The notes: a model not told the origin generated them from the letters alone. A DNA stretch of 64,000 nucleotides from Novosphingobium naphthalenivorans NBRC 102051 (GCF_001590985.1 NZ_BCTX01000012.1:1-64000), one strand, 5' to 3'. Shown: positions 53,555 to 63,202, numbered from the stretch's first letter. Made by a program: numbers and translations.

Positions 53555-54788
53555 CAATGGTCGCCCCACGCAGCCCCAACTGCGAGCAGCTGCAGGCGAT
53601 GCCATTCTGGTCATTAACAGCGGCTCGTCGAGCGTGAAGTTCGCGCTCTTTTCGACCGTAGATCCCCCAGCGCGCCTCTGGTCAGGGGCCATCGACCGCA
53701 TCGGCCTTGCACATGGCCGTTTTCACGCCGTTGACGTAGCAGGGACGACGGCGTTCGATGAAGCGACACAAGTCGCTGACCACGACATGGCTTTGCATCT
53801 GCTTTTCGATGCGATCGACCCGCACACCGCCGGATACGGTTTGGCGGCAGTCGGGCACCGCATTGTCCATGGCGGCGCGGAATGTGATTGCGCCACATTC
53901 GTAACGGAGACGCTGGAGGCGCGGTTGCGCGAGTTCGTGCCGCTTGCTCCGCTGCATCAACCGCACAATCTGGCCGGAATCGCCGCAGTCCGCAGCGCTC
54001 GCCCAGACCTGTCCCAAATCGCCTGCTTCGATACCGCCTTTCATCATGGCATGCCGCACCTCGCAACCCTGACGGGTTTGCCGCGCGAGTTGCGTGACCA
54101 AGGCATCCGCCGTTACGGCTTTCATGGCCTTTCCTACGAATATGTCGTTGATCGGCTGCGCAGCGAGGAGGTCGACGTCGATGGCGAGCGCGTCATCGTT
54201 GCCCATCTCGGGAACGGGGCTTCGATGTGTGCGCTGAGGGGCGGCAGAAGCGTCGAGACGACGATGGGTTTCAGCACATTGAGCGGTCTGCCCATGGGGA
54301 CGCGCTGCGGCGACCTCGACCCGGGCATCATCCTTTACTTGCTGACAGAAATGGACTTGTCCGCAGATCGGCTCCAGCATCTCCTTTACGAGGAATCGGG
54401 ACTGCTGGGATTGTCCGGTTTCAGCCGCAACATGCAGGAATTGCTGGCACGGCCCACGGACCAGTCCGCTCTCGAGGCCGTGGCGTACTTCTGCTATCAG
54501 GCGCGCTTACACTTGGCCGCACTGACCGCCGCCTTGGGCGGCCTCGATCGCCTGGTATTTACCGGCGGAATCGGCGCCAATGCACCCATGGTTCGCGCCG
54601 ACATTTGCGCGGATCTCGGCTATCTGGGCGTCGCCCTGGATCCCAAGCGCAACACAGATGGTGCACGGGTCATCTCGTCGGCTGCGGGCCACGTCGTCGT
54701 TGAAGCATTCGCAACCGACGAAGAACAAATGATAGCGCGGCACATGCGCCGGCTGCTGGCCGTGCAGCCCGCAAGGCAGGTGGCGTGA
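53547..54788 (+). CDS. ackA: Acetate kinase
   Basis: A 413-residue acetate kinase (acetyl-P + ADP to acetate + ATP). Signatures: ILVINSGSSSVKFALF at the start, VGHRIVHGG (about 112), ACFDTAFHHGMP, RYGFHGLSYEYV, VAHLGNGASMCA, GFSTLSGLPMGTRCGDLDPG and FTGGIGANAP. Length is normal. The start at 53547 overlaps the DUF3141 stop; 53514 is further upstream in frame but unlikely. With the next gene it forms the Pta-AckA route for substrate-level ATP during oxygen limitation, in line with the FixLJ sensor. Confidence 0.96.
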   Translation: MPSNGRPTQPQLRAAAGDAILVINSGSSSVKFALFSTVDPPARLWSGAIDRIGLAHGRFHAVDVAGTTAFDEATQVADHDMALHLLFDAIDPHTAGYGLAAVGHRIVHGGAECDCATFVTETLEARLREFVPLAPLHQPHNLAGIAAVRSARPDLSQIACFDTAFHHGMPHLATLTGLPRELRDQGIRRYGFHGLSYEYVVDRLRSEEVDVDGERVIVAHLGNGASMCALRGGRSVETTMGFSTLSGLPMGTRCGDLDPGIILYLLTEMDLSADRLQHLLYEESGLLGLSGFSRNMQELLARPTDQSALEAVAYFCYQARLHLAALTAALGGLDRLVFTGGIGANAPMVRADICADLGYLGVALDPKRNTDGARVISSAAGHVVVEAFATDEEQMIARHMRRLLAVQPARQVA

Positions 54789-55795
54789 ACTTGGCCCCCC
54801 CTGCCCCACATCTGCAGCGCCTCGTCGAACAGGCAACCGGCCTTGGACCCATTCGCGTTGCTGTAGCTGATGCCGCGCAATCGGAAGTTCTGGAAACTAT
54901 GCGCGAAGCGCAGGGACTCGGCTTGGTCGAGCCGCGTCTAGTTGGCGATCCGGAGGTGATCGCCGCGATCTGCAATGATATCGAATGGACGCCGGCGGCT
55001 GATTGGATGGTCCCCGCCGGTTCGGGAACTGCCGCGGCAGCAAAAGCTGTGGAACTCGCCCGCGAGGGCAAGGCCGACGCAGTGATGAAAGGACATATCC
55101 ACACCGACAGCTTGATGCACGCTATGCTCGACAAGGAACTTGGGTTGCGTGTGCCAGGCGAGCGGGTCAGTCATGTCTTCCTGGTCGACGTCGCAACCCG
55201 GTCAAGACTCCTCGGGATTACCGACGCGGCGATCAACATCGCGCCCGACCTCAGCGCCAAGGCCCAGATCCTGCAAAATGCGATCAACCTATTCCAGCTC
55301 CTTGGGGTCGAGACGCCAAAGGCTGCCGTCCTCTCGGCGATAGAGACGGTCAACCCCGAAATCGTCTCGACACTCGATGCGGCATGTCTGACGCTCATGG
55401 CGCAGCGCGGACAAATTACCGGCGCCCTGGTCGACGGTCCGCTCGCCTTCGACAATGCCATCTCGAGCCAGGCAGCCGCGGACAAGGGGATTGCTTCAGC
55501 CGTGGCCGGTGACGCAGACATTCTGCTCGTCCCTGATCTGGTCTCGGGAAACATCCTCGCGAAAAACCTTGAATACCTGGCGGGAGCCACTGCGGCAGGC
55601 ATCGCAGTCGGCTTGGCGGTGCCGGTGGTGCTGACGTCGCGCGCGGATCCGGTGCCGGCACGGCTGGCCTCGCTCGCCGTGGCGGCGCTGATGCACCATC
55701 GCAGGCCACGAGCACCGGTGGCGCCGCACCTCCCCGAGGCAAGTCTTCACTGCGCGCCGCAGCCCGAGCGTGCCTGCCGTCCACTTGCGAGATGA
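54785..55795 (+). CDS. pta: Phosphate acetyl/butyryltransferase
   Basis: A 336-residue phosphotransacylase-family enzyme that swaps CoA for phosphate on acetyl-CoA. It starts with GTG in a 4-base overlap (GTGA) with ackA. Conserved parts: ADAVMKGHIHTDSLMHAML (about 97-116), GERVSHVFLVDV, SAIETVNPEIVST, ITGALVDGPLAFDNAIS (about 215) and LLVPDLVSGNILAKNLEYLAGATAAGI. The length and pattern (KGHIHTDSLM) fit the Ptb/short Pta group. The last 40 residues are Pro/Arg-rich and likely not part of the fold. Cytoplasmic partner of acetate kinase. Confidence 0.9.
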   Translation: MNLAPPAPHLQRLVEQATGLGPIRVAVADAAQSEVLETMREAQGLGLVEPRLVGDPEVIAAICNDIEWTPAADWMVPAGSGTAAAAKAVELAREGKADAVMKGHIHTDSLMHAMLDKELGLRVPGERVSHVFLVDVATRSRLLGITDAAINIAPDLSAKAQILQNAINLFQLLGVETPKAAVLSAIETVNPEIVSTLDAACLTLMAQRGQITGALVDGPLAFDNAISSQAAADKGIASAVAGDADILLVPDLVSGNILAKNLEYLAGATAAGIAVGLAVPVVLTSRADPVPARLASLAVAALMHHRRPRAPVAPHLPEASLHCAPQPERACRPLAR

Positions 55796-55929
55796 TCACG
55801 CACCAAGGTCAGCCATTGCTCGCGCGGACCGGAACCGGGACCGGAAACGATCGGCCAGCCCCCGAGTTTCCTGTCCGCGCAACACACGCGCACCCGGCTT
55901 TCGTCCGTAATAATGTAAGCGGCCAGGTG

Positions 55930-56120
55930 ATGGTTATCGGCGCGGGTCCGACGGGCCTCGTTTGCGCGATTGCTCTCGCGCGTGCTGGGCGTCGCGCCCT
56001 CGTGCGCGCGTGGCATCGCAATGTCGGTATGCGATTTCATGCAGACTTCCGGAGGCTCGAGAATTGGAGCGATGAAGCGGATTTGTCGACCGCAAGAGAC
56101 GTCATCAGGTTCGAGGTCCG
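55930..56120 (+). pseudogene. N-terminal fragment of an FAD/NAD(P)-binding oxidoreductase
   Basis: About 62 codons: VMVIGAGPTGLVCAIALARAG, the dinucleotide-binding start, then RNVGMRFHADFRRLENWSDEADLS, like geranylgeranyl-reductase-type flavoproteins (GxRFHxDFxGLENW). The frame goes on to 56295 but the sequence after about 56120 is unrelated. The rest of the gene (300 residues or more) is missing. It directly follows pta. Confidence 0.6.
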
Positions 56121-56302
56121 CGCAAGCGATACGGAAAGGAACTGCGGTATTCACAAGGGCGAACGGATGGGTAGGGAGGTCAGAGGCAAGGATTATACAA
56201 AAAGCGAAAGCGAGCGCGCGCATCGGAATCGGGAATGGGGCGTTCGGTGTGAGGTACCAGACGGTTCACTGTCGCTCATATTCGCGGAAGGTTGATGATC
56301 GG

Positions 56303-57241
56303 ATGGCCTTTTATTGGGGCGCCGTGCGGCGAAGAGTGCACTGTGCTAACAAAATATCTACCGGTTCAATAATCAGGCTGCTTGCCGTGATGCTGCTCTG
56401 GGCGGGCTGTTTCCCGCTCATCACTATAGGTCTTGACCTGGCTCCTCACGTCGCCTTTGCAGCAATGCGCGCCGCAATTGCTGGACTGAGCCTCATTCTG
56501 CTGGCCATTTTGCTGCGCCGACCCCTGCCCCGCGATTTTCATACCTGGATTTTGATCACCACAGTAGGCTTTGGCTCAACGACCCTTGGGTTTCTGGGCA
56601 TGTTCCATGCCGCCGAATATGTTACGCCTGGTATTGCGACTGTCATCACCAATACGCAGCCACTTCTAACCGCGCTTCTCGCCCACGGTATCCTGCAAGA
56701 GCGGCTTTCCTTGAGTGGCAAGGCCGGCCTCGTGGTGGGCCTTCTTGGCGTCTTTGTCATTGCCTGGCCCGCTGTCGCTTCAGGCGATATGCCCAATTAC
56801 CGCCTCGGTATTGCCTATGTTGCTCTTGCGGTAACCGGTGTTGCGCTAGGCAATATCGGCATCAAGCGCCTCACAGGCCGAGCCGATGGGCTTATCGCGA
56901 TGGGATTTCAACTGTCAATCGGTGCAATTCCTCTGGCGCTTCTATCAACTACGACCGAAGATTTGGCTTCATTTTCCTGGTCGCTTGAATTTGCCGCGAT
57001 TTTACTCACCTTGGCCGTATTGGGCACTTCAGTTGCATTTTGGCTCTGGTTTAGGGCGTTGGAACAGGTTGGCCTCACCAAGGCAAATGCCTTCACCTTT
57101 CTGGTACCGATCATCGGCCTCGCTATCGGTACGTCCCTGTTCGGCGAACGGCTCACATGGACACAGGCCGGAGGCGCCATTCTGATTCTCGGCGGCATCC
57201 TTCTCGTGCAGCGAGCCAGCCACAGTGCTCCGCATGGTTAG
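56303..57241 (+). CDS. EamA-type (DMT) membrane transporter
   Basis: A drug/metabolite-family transporter of up to 312 residues with ten helices in two repeats (LLWAGCFPLITIGLDLAPHVAFAAMRAAIAG at the first, YRLGIAYVALAVTGVALGNIGIK at the second; ending ALEQVGLTKANAFTFLVPIIGLAIGTSLFGE). The frame is open far upstream; the ATG at 56303 is chosen because GGAAGG precedes it, but a start around 56390 would suit the fold. Substrate unknown. The sequence is somewhat lower in GC than its neighbours. It follows a gene fragment, so it may have entered with foreign DNA. Confidence 0.85.
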   Translation: MAFYWGAVRRRVHCANKISTGSIIRLLAVMLLWAGCFPLITIGLDLAPHVAFAAMRAAIAGLSLILLAILLRRPLPRDFHTWILITTVGFGSTTLGFLGMFHAAEYVTPGIATVITNTQPLLTALLAHGILQERLSLSGKAGLVVGLLGVFVIAWPAVASGDMPNYRLGIAYVALAVTGVALGNIGIKRLTGRADGLIAMGFQLSIGAIPLALLSTTTEDLASFSWSLEFAAILLTLAVLGTSVAFWLWFRALEQVGLTKANAFTFLVPIIGLAIGTSLFGERLTWTQAGGAILILGGILLVQRASHSAPHG

Positions 57242-57502
57242 CCGAACTAGGAGAGACTACAATAGAAAAACGACAATATGGTGCGAACCTTGGAATTCTA
57301 ATGATAATCCTAACGTTCGGCAGGCGTTCCCGACAATCCGGACCAGGAATGAAGCCGGTCTGATCGACGGCGGCGGCCCCACAATTGCTAGCGCGTTGGA
57401 AATCTGGACGCGCATACCAAGGGCAACTGTAATGGGGACGTGGATCATGCGTCTTTCCAAACAGCTAAATCATGACCTGATGGCCTGAATGGGGTGCAAG
57501 AT

Positions 57503-57796
57503 ATGGACTACGAGAGACATGACCGGTCAACGGGCGCGAGGCCCAACAGTTCGACCTGGCGCATCGCGCTCGCCTTTGTCGCCTTCGCCGGAATCGCAGC
57601 ATTCTTCCTTCTGGCCGAGCACCGGGCGCATATGCTCGGAATTCTTCCGTGGGTGCTACTGCTGCTGGCCTGTCCGCTGTTACATATGTTCATGCATGGT
57701 GGCCATGGCGGACATGGCGGGCACGCCCCTCTCGACCATGGAAGGGGTCGGCCCGGCACGGACACGGCAGCCGGTTCCGGCTCCCACCGCCACTGA
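57503..57796 (+). CDS. DUF2933 small membrane protein
   Basis: A 97-residue protein: helices at about 22-38 and 44-62 (ILPWVLLLLACPLLHMFMHGGHGGHGGH) and a His/Gly-rich tail ending SGSHRH. This LLLxCPLLHxFMHxGHGxHG pattern is that of DUF2933 proteins, common in copper clusters. ATG at 57503 or GTG at 57494 are both possible. Followed after 15 bases by the methyltransferase-like gene. Function unknown; the His tail suggests metal binding. Confidence 0.8.
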   Translation: MDYERHDRSTGARPNSSTWRIALAFVAFAGIAAFFLLAEHRAHMLGILPWVLLLLACPLLHMFMHGGHGGHGGHAPLDHGRGRPGTDTAAGSGSHRH

Positions 57797-57811
57797 TCCG
57801 GAGGCAAGGCC

Positions 57812-58480
57812 ATGCACAGCGAAGCACCCGCATATGGGCTCTGGGGTCTGGCATTCGTGAATGCCGCGATCTTCATCTTTTTCGCATTCAGCTTCTTCAA
57901 ACCGCAGACAAAGCGCGACTGGCGCTCGTTCAGCGCCTTCAGCGCCTTTCTCGTTGCTCTGTTCGCGGAAATGTATGGCTTCCCGCTGACCATCTATCTG
58001 CTCTCGGGGTGGCTCCAGAGCCGCTATCCGGAGGTGAACTGGTTCTCGCATGACGCCGGACACCTCCTCGAAGAACTGTTCGGGTGGCAGGCCAACCCCC
58101 ATTTCGGGCCGTTTCATATTGCGAGCTTCGTTCTGATCGGAGGCGGCTTCTGGCTTATTTCGAGCGGTTGGGCCCGCCTCTACCGCGCGCAAAAGAACAA
58201 TCTCCTCGCGACAGAAGGCATTTATTCCTATGTGCGGCATCCGCAATATGACGGGTTCATTCTCATCATGCTCGGGTTCCTGTTCCAATGGCCGACCGTG
58301 CTGACCCTCGCGATGTTCCCGGTCCTCACCTTCATGTATGTCCGCTTGGCGCGAAACGAAGAGCGCGAAGCGCTCGCGACTTTCGGCGAAGAGTACCGCG
58401 CGTACATGAAGCGGGTTCCCGGATTTATCCCGACATGGTCAAAGCTCTCGTCCACCCATCATTCCAACCCGCCATCCTGA
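57812..58480 (+). CDS. Isoprenylcysteine carboxylmethyltransferase-like membrane enzyme
   Basis: A 222-residue membrane protein with four to five helices and the ICMT/PEMT-type C-terminal pattern EGIYSYVRHPQYDGFILIMLGF, ARNEEREALATFGEEYRAYMKRVPGFIP (SAM-binding side). GGAGG precedes the ATG. The family methylates small or lipid substrates in the membrane; the bacterial substrate is not known. It is often paired with DUF2933 proteins in copper operons, as here. Confidence 0.87.
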   Translation: MHSEAPAYGLWGLAFVNAAIFIFFAFSFFKPQTKRDWRSFSAFSAFLVALFAEMYGFPLTIYLLSGWLQSRYPEVNWFSHDAGHLLEELFGWQANPHFGPFHIASFVLIGGGFWLISSGWARLYRAQKNNLLATEGIYSYVRHPQYDGFILIMLGFLFQWPTVLTLAMFPVLTFMYVRLARNEEREALATFGEEYRAYMKRVPGFIPTWSKLSSTHHSNPPS

Positions 58481-58583
58481 GAGCACGAGTACCCTTGGCG
58501 GGGACGATTATTATGGGTCGAATTGTTATCGCGAAGGGCGGACCGAGGAAGTCCGCGCAAAGCCTGAAAGTGAAGAGGCGCAG

Positions 58584-59354
58584 ATGAGCATGAATGAAAA
58601 GGAGAAGCACTCCTATGCCGAGCAGCTTCGCGCGCTCCAGGTCGGGCTCAGCGCCCTGCAGCGGCAGATCATCGCCGATGGCCGCAAATTGCTGATCATT
58701 TTCGAAGGAAGGGATGCGGCAGGCAAAGACGGGACGATCAAACGAATCGTCAAGCATCTCAGCCCACGCGAAACGCGCGTGGTCGCGCTGGGTCCACCGT
58801 CGGACCATGATCGCAGATCCTGGTATTTCCAGCGCTGGACGAGTCATCTCCCGGCTGCAGGAGAGATCGTTCTGTTCAACCGCAGTTGGTATAACCGCGC
58901 TGGCGTCGAGCGGGTAATGGGATATTGCACAGACGCCGACTATGAGGAATTCATGGCGACCGTGCCGATGTTCGAGCAGCTTCTTGCCCATTGCGGCATC
59001 ACATTGGTCAAATATTATCTCGATATCTCGAAGTCGGAGCAGAAAAAGCGCCTTGCGGCAAGACGGAAGGATCCCCTTAAACAGTGGAAGATCAGCCCGG
59101 TTGACGATGAAGCCACAAAGCGCTGGAACGCTTACAGCACGGCTCGCAACGAAATGCTTGCGCGCACGCACAGCATCGCCGCACCGTGGACCGTGGTTCG
59201 AGCCGACGACAAACATCACACGCGGCTTTCGCTGATCAGCGATTTGCTGAGCCGTCTCGGCGAAGCGTCACACGCCGATCATCGCCTCCCCGATCCGAAC
59301 GCCGTCTTCCTCTATGACAATGCTGCGCTGGAACAGGGTCTTATTGCACCGTGA
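58584..59354 (+). CDS. ppk2: Polyphosphate kinase 2
   Basis: A 256-residue PPK2-family enzyme that moves phosphate between polyphosphate and nucleotides. Walker A is in LLIIFEGRDAAGKDGTIKRI (about 38-57), then the LGPPSDHDRRSWYFQRW region, lid FNRSWYNRAGVERVMGYC (about 95-112), Walker B/LVKYYLDISKSEQKKRL (about 148) and KQWKISPVDDEATKRW. Single-domain length. Whether it favours ADP or GDP phosphorylation cannot be seen. In this setting it may regenerate ATP or GTP from polyphosphate when respiration fails. Confidence 0.94.
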   Translation: MSMNEKEKHSYAEQLRALQVGLSALQRQIIADGRKLLIIFEGRDAAGKDGTIKRIVKHLSPRETRVVALGPPSDHDRRSWYFQRWTSHLPAAGEIVLFNRSWYNRAGVERVMGYCTDADYEEFMATVPMFEQLLAHCGITLVKYYLDISKSEQKKRLAARRKDPLKQWKISPVDDEATKRWNAYSTARNEMLARTHSIAAPWTVVRADDKHHTRLSLISDLLSRLGEASHADHRLPDPNAVFLYDNAALEQGLIAP

Positions 59355-59582
59355 TGAGGACGATCCCATTAGCTTGGCTCTGTCAGCGCAGCGCGCACGT
59401 TCGCCGGCTGGTTCCGACCAGCGGAAGCGTTGTGGCCCGGCAAGAACGAAGCCATGCGTCGTGGCTACCTCAAAATGGTCTCGCCACGAACGCGGTCGAC
59501 CATCTTCTCCCGGCAATGGCTATCCGTGCCGCAAGGGCTTGCTCCAGGTTGGCCTTCCCGCCCACAGCGAAGCAGGACTGAC

Positions 59583-60299
59583 ATGTGCTTCTCAGCCGAA
59601 GCCAGCTTCGCCGCCGCTACCGTGCTCCTGCCAGCCGGGCTCGCGAGCAGCTATATCGCATTCCGGACAGATCGCCGTTATCTCGGAATCTGCGCCCTGC
59701 CCTTCCTGTTCGGCATCCAGCAGTTGTTCGAGGGCCTGGTCTGGACGTCCGGCTCTGCAAGCGATCCTGCGGCGGTCCAGCGCTTCACGCTTGCGTACAT
59801 GTTCTTCTCCTGGCTGGCCTGGCCGGTCTGGGTGCCCTCGGCAATCTTCTTTCTCGAGCCGGTCCGCCGCAAACCGCTTTATCTCGGCTTTGCGGTCATG
59901 GGCGCGGTCCTAGGCGGAGGGCAATACCTGCCTTATCTTGTGCACGAAGACTGGATGTCCGTGACATTTCTTCCGCATGCGATTTCCTATGGCGGAATCA
60001 TGCTGTTCGATTTTCTTGTCGCTCGCGAGCTTACCGTCGTCATCTATTTCACCGCGGTCATTTTGCCTCTGCTTCTCGCTTCGCGGCCCGAGGTTCGGAT
60101 ATTTGGACTTTTGGTCGCATTCGTATTTTTGGTGACCAATCTTTTTTTCCGGTTTGCATATATTTCGGTCTTCTGCTTTGGCGGCGCGCTGATGTCCCTG
60201 TATCTATTGGCGATGATCTGGTGGAAAGCTCGCGAGCCAGGCACCGATACGGCCGCCCACGAAACCGATGGGCCCGTGGCGGAGAAGTCTGCCGGATAA
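59583..60299 (+). CDS. DUF6629-like seven-helix membrane protein
   Basis: A 238-residue protein beginning with MCFSAEASFAAA, the characteristic N-terminus of this family, followed by seven hydrophobic helices (from residue 8 to about 215). Charged/His residues lie between helices (RTDRRYLGI, PYLVHEDWM). A longer frame from 59430 exists, but the conserved N-terminus fixes the start at 59583. Function unknown. Upstream 59355-59582 holds no recognised gene. Confidence 0.75.
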   Translation: MCFSAEASFAAATVLLPAGLASSYIAFRTDRRYLGICALPFLFGIQQLFEGLVWTSGSASDPAAVQRFTLAYMFFSWLAWPVWVPSAIFFLEPVRRKPLYLGFAVMGAVLGGGQYLPYLVHEDWMSVTFLPHAISYGGIMLFDFLVARELTVVIYFTAVILPLLLASRPEVRIFGLLVAFVFLVTNLFFRFAYISVFCFGGALMSLYLLAMIWWKAREPGTDTAAHETDGPVAEKSAG

Positions 60300-60733
60300 C
60301 GTGGCAAGGACACCTGAGAATGCGCTTGTGAAGCCGATTGCCGCTGTGCCTCTCAGCCCGAGTGCCGGCGACGCGGTTTGCGCCGTGGCCGTCATGCTTG
60401 GCCGGGAAGGCGCCATTATCGCGGCCAAGCACGGAGACCGGCCTCTCGCGGTTCGACTGGCAATATACCGAAGCGCCGTCAGCACGAAGGAGAGTCTCGT
60501 GGTCGCGCCAGCGGTAACGCCGAACCAAGGGAGGCCACTCGACGCTCTCCTTACCTATGGCGTTATCGTCAACGCAGCTGGCGTTCCGTCGCCGAGCAAC
60601 CAATTGCAACGCTCTGACGATGTCGCGTATCCGTCGAGCTTTCCCGCAGGGCGCCGCTGTCGGCGAAAATCTCGCTCCAGATTGACGAATTGCGTAACAT
60701 CGACGGAGGGAGATGTGACCAGAGCCGTTTGGC
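60300..60733. other. Region of 434 bases without a supported gene
   Basis: A plus-strand frame (60268-60747) is open across it but overlaps the end of the DUF6629-like gene and the start of the next, has no ribosome site and encodes nothing I recognise. The minus frames are likewise unconvincing. Confidence 0.4.
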
Positions 60734-62200
60734 ATGGACCCCGATGAAAGGGAACTAACCGTGACAAATCTCGGTGCTATCGACCCTCTCGGCCTTGGCT
60801 ACATTGCGGTCGAATGGGCAATTCGGATTATAATGCTGGTGGTCGTGCCGTTCCGGCGCTCGCCCGAAGCCGCGCGCGGCTGGCTGCTTCTCGTCTTCTT
60901 CCTGCCGATCCCGGCGCTCGTTCTCTATCTGATAATCGGACGCCCCACCTATCCACGGTGGCGGAAGCGGCGGTTCGAGGCTGCCCAAGATCTCCTCGCC
61001 AGAGCCTCGCGCGAAATCAAACATTCGCAACATTGCTGTCGGCCAGACCTACCGGAACGCTTCTTGCCAGCCGCGCTTCTGATCGAACGGCTTGGCCAGT
61101 TCCCGACGCTCGGCAGCAATAGCGTTGAATTTCTATCGGACTATGACGGCATGGTCGACCGACTGGTCGCCGACATCGAGAACGCCGCCGACCATGTTCA
61201 CATCCTGATGTATATGTTTGCCGACGATCTCACCGGCGGGCGAGTAGTCGATGCGCTGCTGCGGGCGGCTGAACGCGGCGTCGCATGCCGGGTATTGATC
61301 GACGCTCTGGGCTCGCGTCCCTGGGCGCGCCGCCTGAGACGGCGCCTCGCATCGGGCGGCGTCGAGATTGAACGCGCACTTCCCGTCACCTTCTTCCAGC
61401 GGCGCTCAACGCGGGTCGACCTGCGCAATCACCGCAAGATCGTCATCATCGACGGGCGCTGCGGCTACATCGGCTCTCAGAATCTGATAGCGGCGGAGTT
61501 CTCTCCGGGTCTCGTCAACAGGGAACTTGTAGCGCGAACCAGCGGGCCGGTTGTACTCGAATTCCAGGCGGTGTTTGTCGCCGACTGGTTCCTCGAGACA
61601 GGGCGCGTACTGGACAGTCCAGCGCTCTTCCCCCATCACCATCCACGCGCCGGAGCCGTTGCCCAACTGTTACCCAGCGGTCCCGATTACCCCATATCCG
61701 GTGCAGAACGGCTGATCGTCGCGCTCGTCCATGGCGCTCGTCACCGCATCACGATCACCACACCCTATTTCATTCCCGACGAGGCCTTGTTGAAGGCGCT
61801 GCAAACAGCAGTCCTGCGCGGCGTCGAGGTAAAACTTATATTATCGCGTGTTGCCGATCACCCCTTGGTCGGTCTTGCGCAGCGTTCCTATTATGACGAA
61901 CTGCTGCGGGCCGGAGTCGCCATTCACCTATTCCATGATGGCTTTCTCCATGCCAAGCACCTCACCATCGACGACGAAATCGCCGTTATCGGTTCAAGCA
62001 ACATCGATATACGTTCCTTCCTGTTGAACGGTGAAGCCAGCTTGATCATCTACGATAGGACCGCGACTGCGGGCCTTCAGGCGGAACAGGCACTCAATAT
62101 CGCGAGAGGCGAGCGCTTGGCACCGGAGCAATGGAGTCAGCGTCCGTTGCTCGCGAAGACTGTCGAGAATGTCGCCCGTTTGCTCAGTCCGCTTCTCTAA
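60734..62200 (+). CDS. cls: Cardiolipin synthase-type phospholipase D family enzyme
   Basis: A 488-residue membrane-associated enzyme. Two N-terminal helices (about 22-40 and 48-66) precede two PLD domains with HKD motifs: RNHRKIVIIDGRCGYIGSQN (about 230) and LHAKHLTIDDEIAVIGSSNID (about 408), each with H-x-K-x4-D. This is the layout of bacterial Cls, which joins two phosphatidylglycerols to cardiolipin. The ATG at 60734 or the GTG at 60761 (after AAAGGG) can start it. Membrane remodelling fits the stress theme. The plsC gene converges from the right. Confidence 0.92.
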   Translation: MDPDERELTVTNLGAIDPLGLGYIAVEWAIRIIMLVVVPFRRSPEAARGWLLLVFFLPIPALVLYLIIGRPTYPRWRKRRFEAAQDLLARASREIKHSQHCCRPDLPERFLPAALLIERLGQFPTLGSNSVEFLSDYDGMVDRLVADIENAADHVHILMYMFADDLTGGRVVDALLRAAERGVACRVLIDALGSRPWARRLRRRLASGGVEIERALPVTFFQRRSTRVDLRNHRKIVIIDGRCGYIGSQNLIAAEFSPGLVNRELVARTSGPVVLEFQAVFVADWFLETGRVLDSPALFPHHHPRAGAVAQLLPSGPDYPISGAERLIVALVHGARHRITITTPYFIPDEALLKALQTAVLRGVEVKLILSRVADHPLVGLAQRSYYDELLRAGVAIHLFHDGFLHAKHLTIDDEIAVIGSSNIDIRSFLLNGEASLIIYDRTATAGLQAEQALNIARGERLAPEQWSQRPLLAKTVENVARLLSPLL

Positions 62201-62245
62201 ATCGGCGGACCGCTCCCAGCGAAGAGAGAATAACATGCATCGACC

Positions 62246-63040
62246 CTATTCGACCAGCGATGCAGCCGCATGCACCGCCTGCATCTGCTGCTCGCCGTGG
62301 CGAGCGAAATCGGCCAGGCTCAACCCGGCCGGGATGAGGGAAAGATAGGTCACCGTAATCGTGCCCCGCCGTTTGCGACGAGAAGCGACACCCCAGAACT
62401 TCCCCGAATCGACGACGACAGGCAAAGCCGGCGCGCCCAACCTCTTGTAGAGCAGATCGACGCCGCGCTTGAATTGGATCGGTTCACTCGGACATCTGCG
62501 CGTTCCTTCCGGAAAGATCAGCACCGATCGCCCGTCGGCGAGCGCGGCAGTGCCCTCCTCTATCATCGTCCGAAGCGCCGCCGCACCGTCGGAACGGTCT
62601 ATGATAATCATCGGCGACCGGCGCAGGAACCAACCCAGCACCGGGATTCGCAGCAGCTCTCGTTTCGCGATAATCGCGACATCGGGAAACAGCACGAGCG
62701 CCGCCAGCGTCTCCCAGGTCGACTGATGGTTGCAGATGATGAGGCAGGGTTCATGCGGAATGTGGCCGCGCCCTTGTTCGACATAGTTGAGCCCGACGAT
62801 CCAGGCGAGTTCGACAAGCACGCCCCGCGCCCAGATCCGCGTGAGCTTGCGGACAAGCCGTGGCGGCGAGCCGGCAAGCCACAAGAGCGGAATCACCGGC
62901 GCGAACAGCGCTGTCCATAGCGCCCACGCGAAATCGAAAATCCGGGACCGCAACGCCTCCACAGCATGGTTCGCACCGTCGCTCCACCGGCTGTATTGCT
63001 TGCCGGGAATCCTGCGCGGTCGAGCTCGTGTGCGATTCAC
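62246..63040 (-). CDS. plsC: 1-acyl-glycerol-3-phosphate acyltransferase (PlsC family)
   Basis: A 264-residue phospholipid acyltransferase. Two N-terminal hydrophobic segments (about 38-62), the catalytic block IICNHQSTWETLAAL (about 107, H-x4-E), VLGWFLRRSPMIIIDRSDG, and the phosphate site SVLIFPEGTRRCP (about 175). The acidic residue is Glu rather than Asp, as in a known subgroup with HQSxWET. It makes phosphatidic acid from lyso-PA. It converges on the cls-type gene with 45 bases between stops. Confidence 0.9.
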   Translation of the reverse strand: MNRTRARPRRIPGKQYSRWSDGANHAVEALRSRIFDFAWALWTALFAPVIPLLWLAGSPPRLVRKLTRIWARGVLVELAWIVGLNYVEQGRGHIPHEPCLIICNHQSTWETLAALVLFPDVAIIAKRELLRIPVLGWFLRRSPMIIIDRSDGAAALRTMIEEGTAALADGRSVLIFPEGTRRCPSEPIQFKRGVDLLYKRLGAPALPVVVDSGKFWGVASRRKRRGTITVTYLSLIPAGLSLADFARHGEQQMQAVHAAASLVE

Positions 63041-63202
63041 GTCGATATACCTTCATCGTCCGCGTGGTGGACGCTTGCTCCCCAGGGCGCCGAGGTCTGT
63101 GGGATTCGTGCAGAGAGCGATCCGACACTGCTGCACGATCCAGAACGCCAAGCCGTTGGGCAGCGCAGGGTGAGTTCGCCCGCAGAGGGTCATGGCCTCA
63201 TT

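Noticed and set aside
60268..60747. 159-codon frame between the DUF6629-like gene and cls
   Set aside because: It overlaps both neighbours, lacks a ribosome site and resembles nothing known.
62700..62740. PlsC catalytic motif H-x4-E taken as a defect
   Set aside because: HQSxWET is a known subgroup form of bacterial PlsC, so it is not evidence of inactivity.
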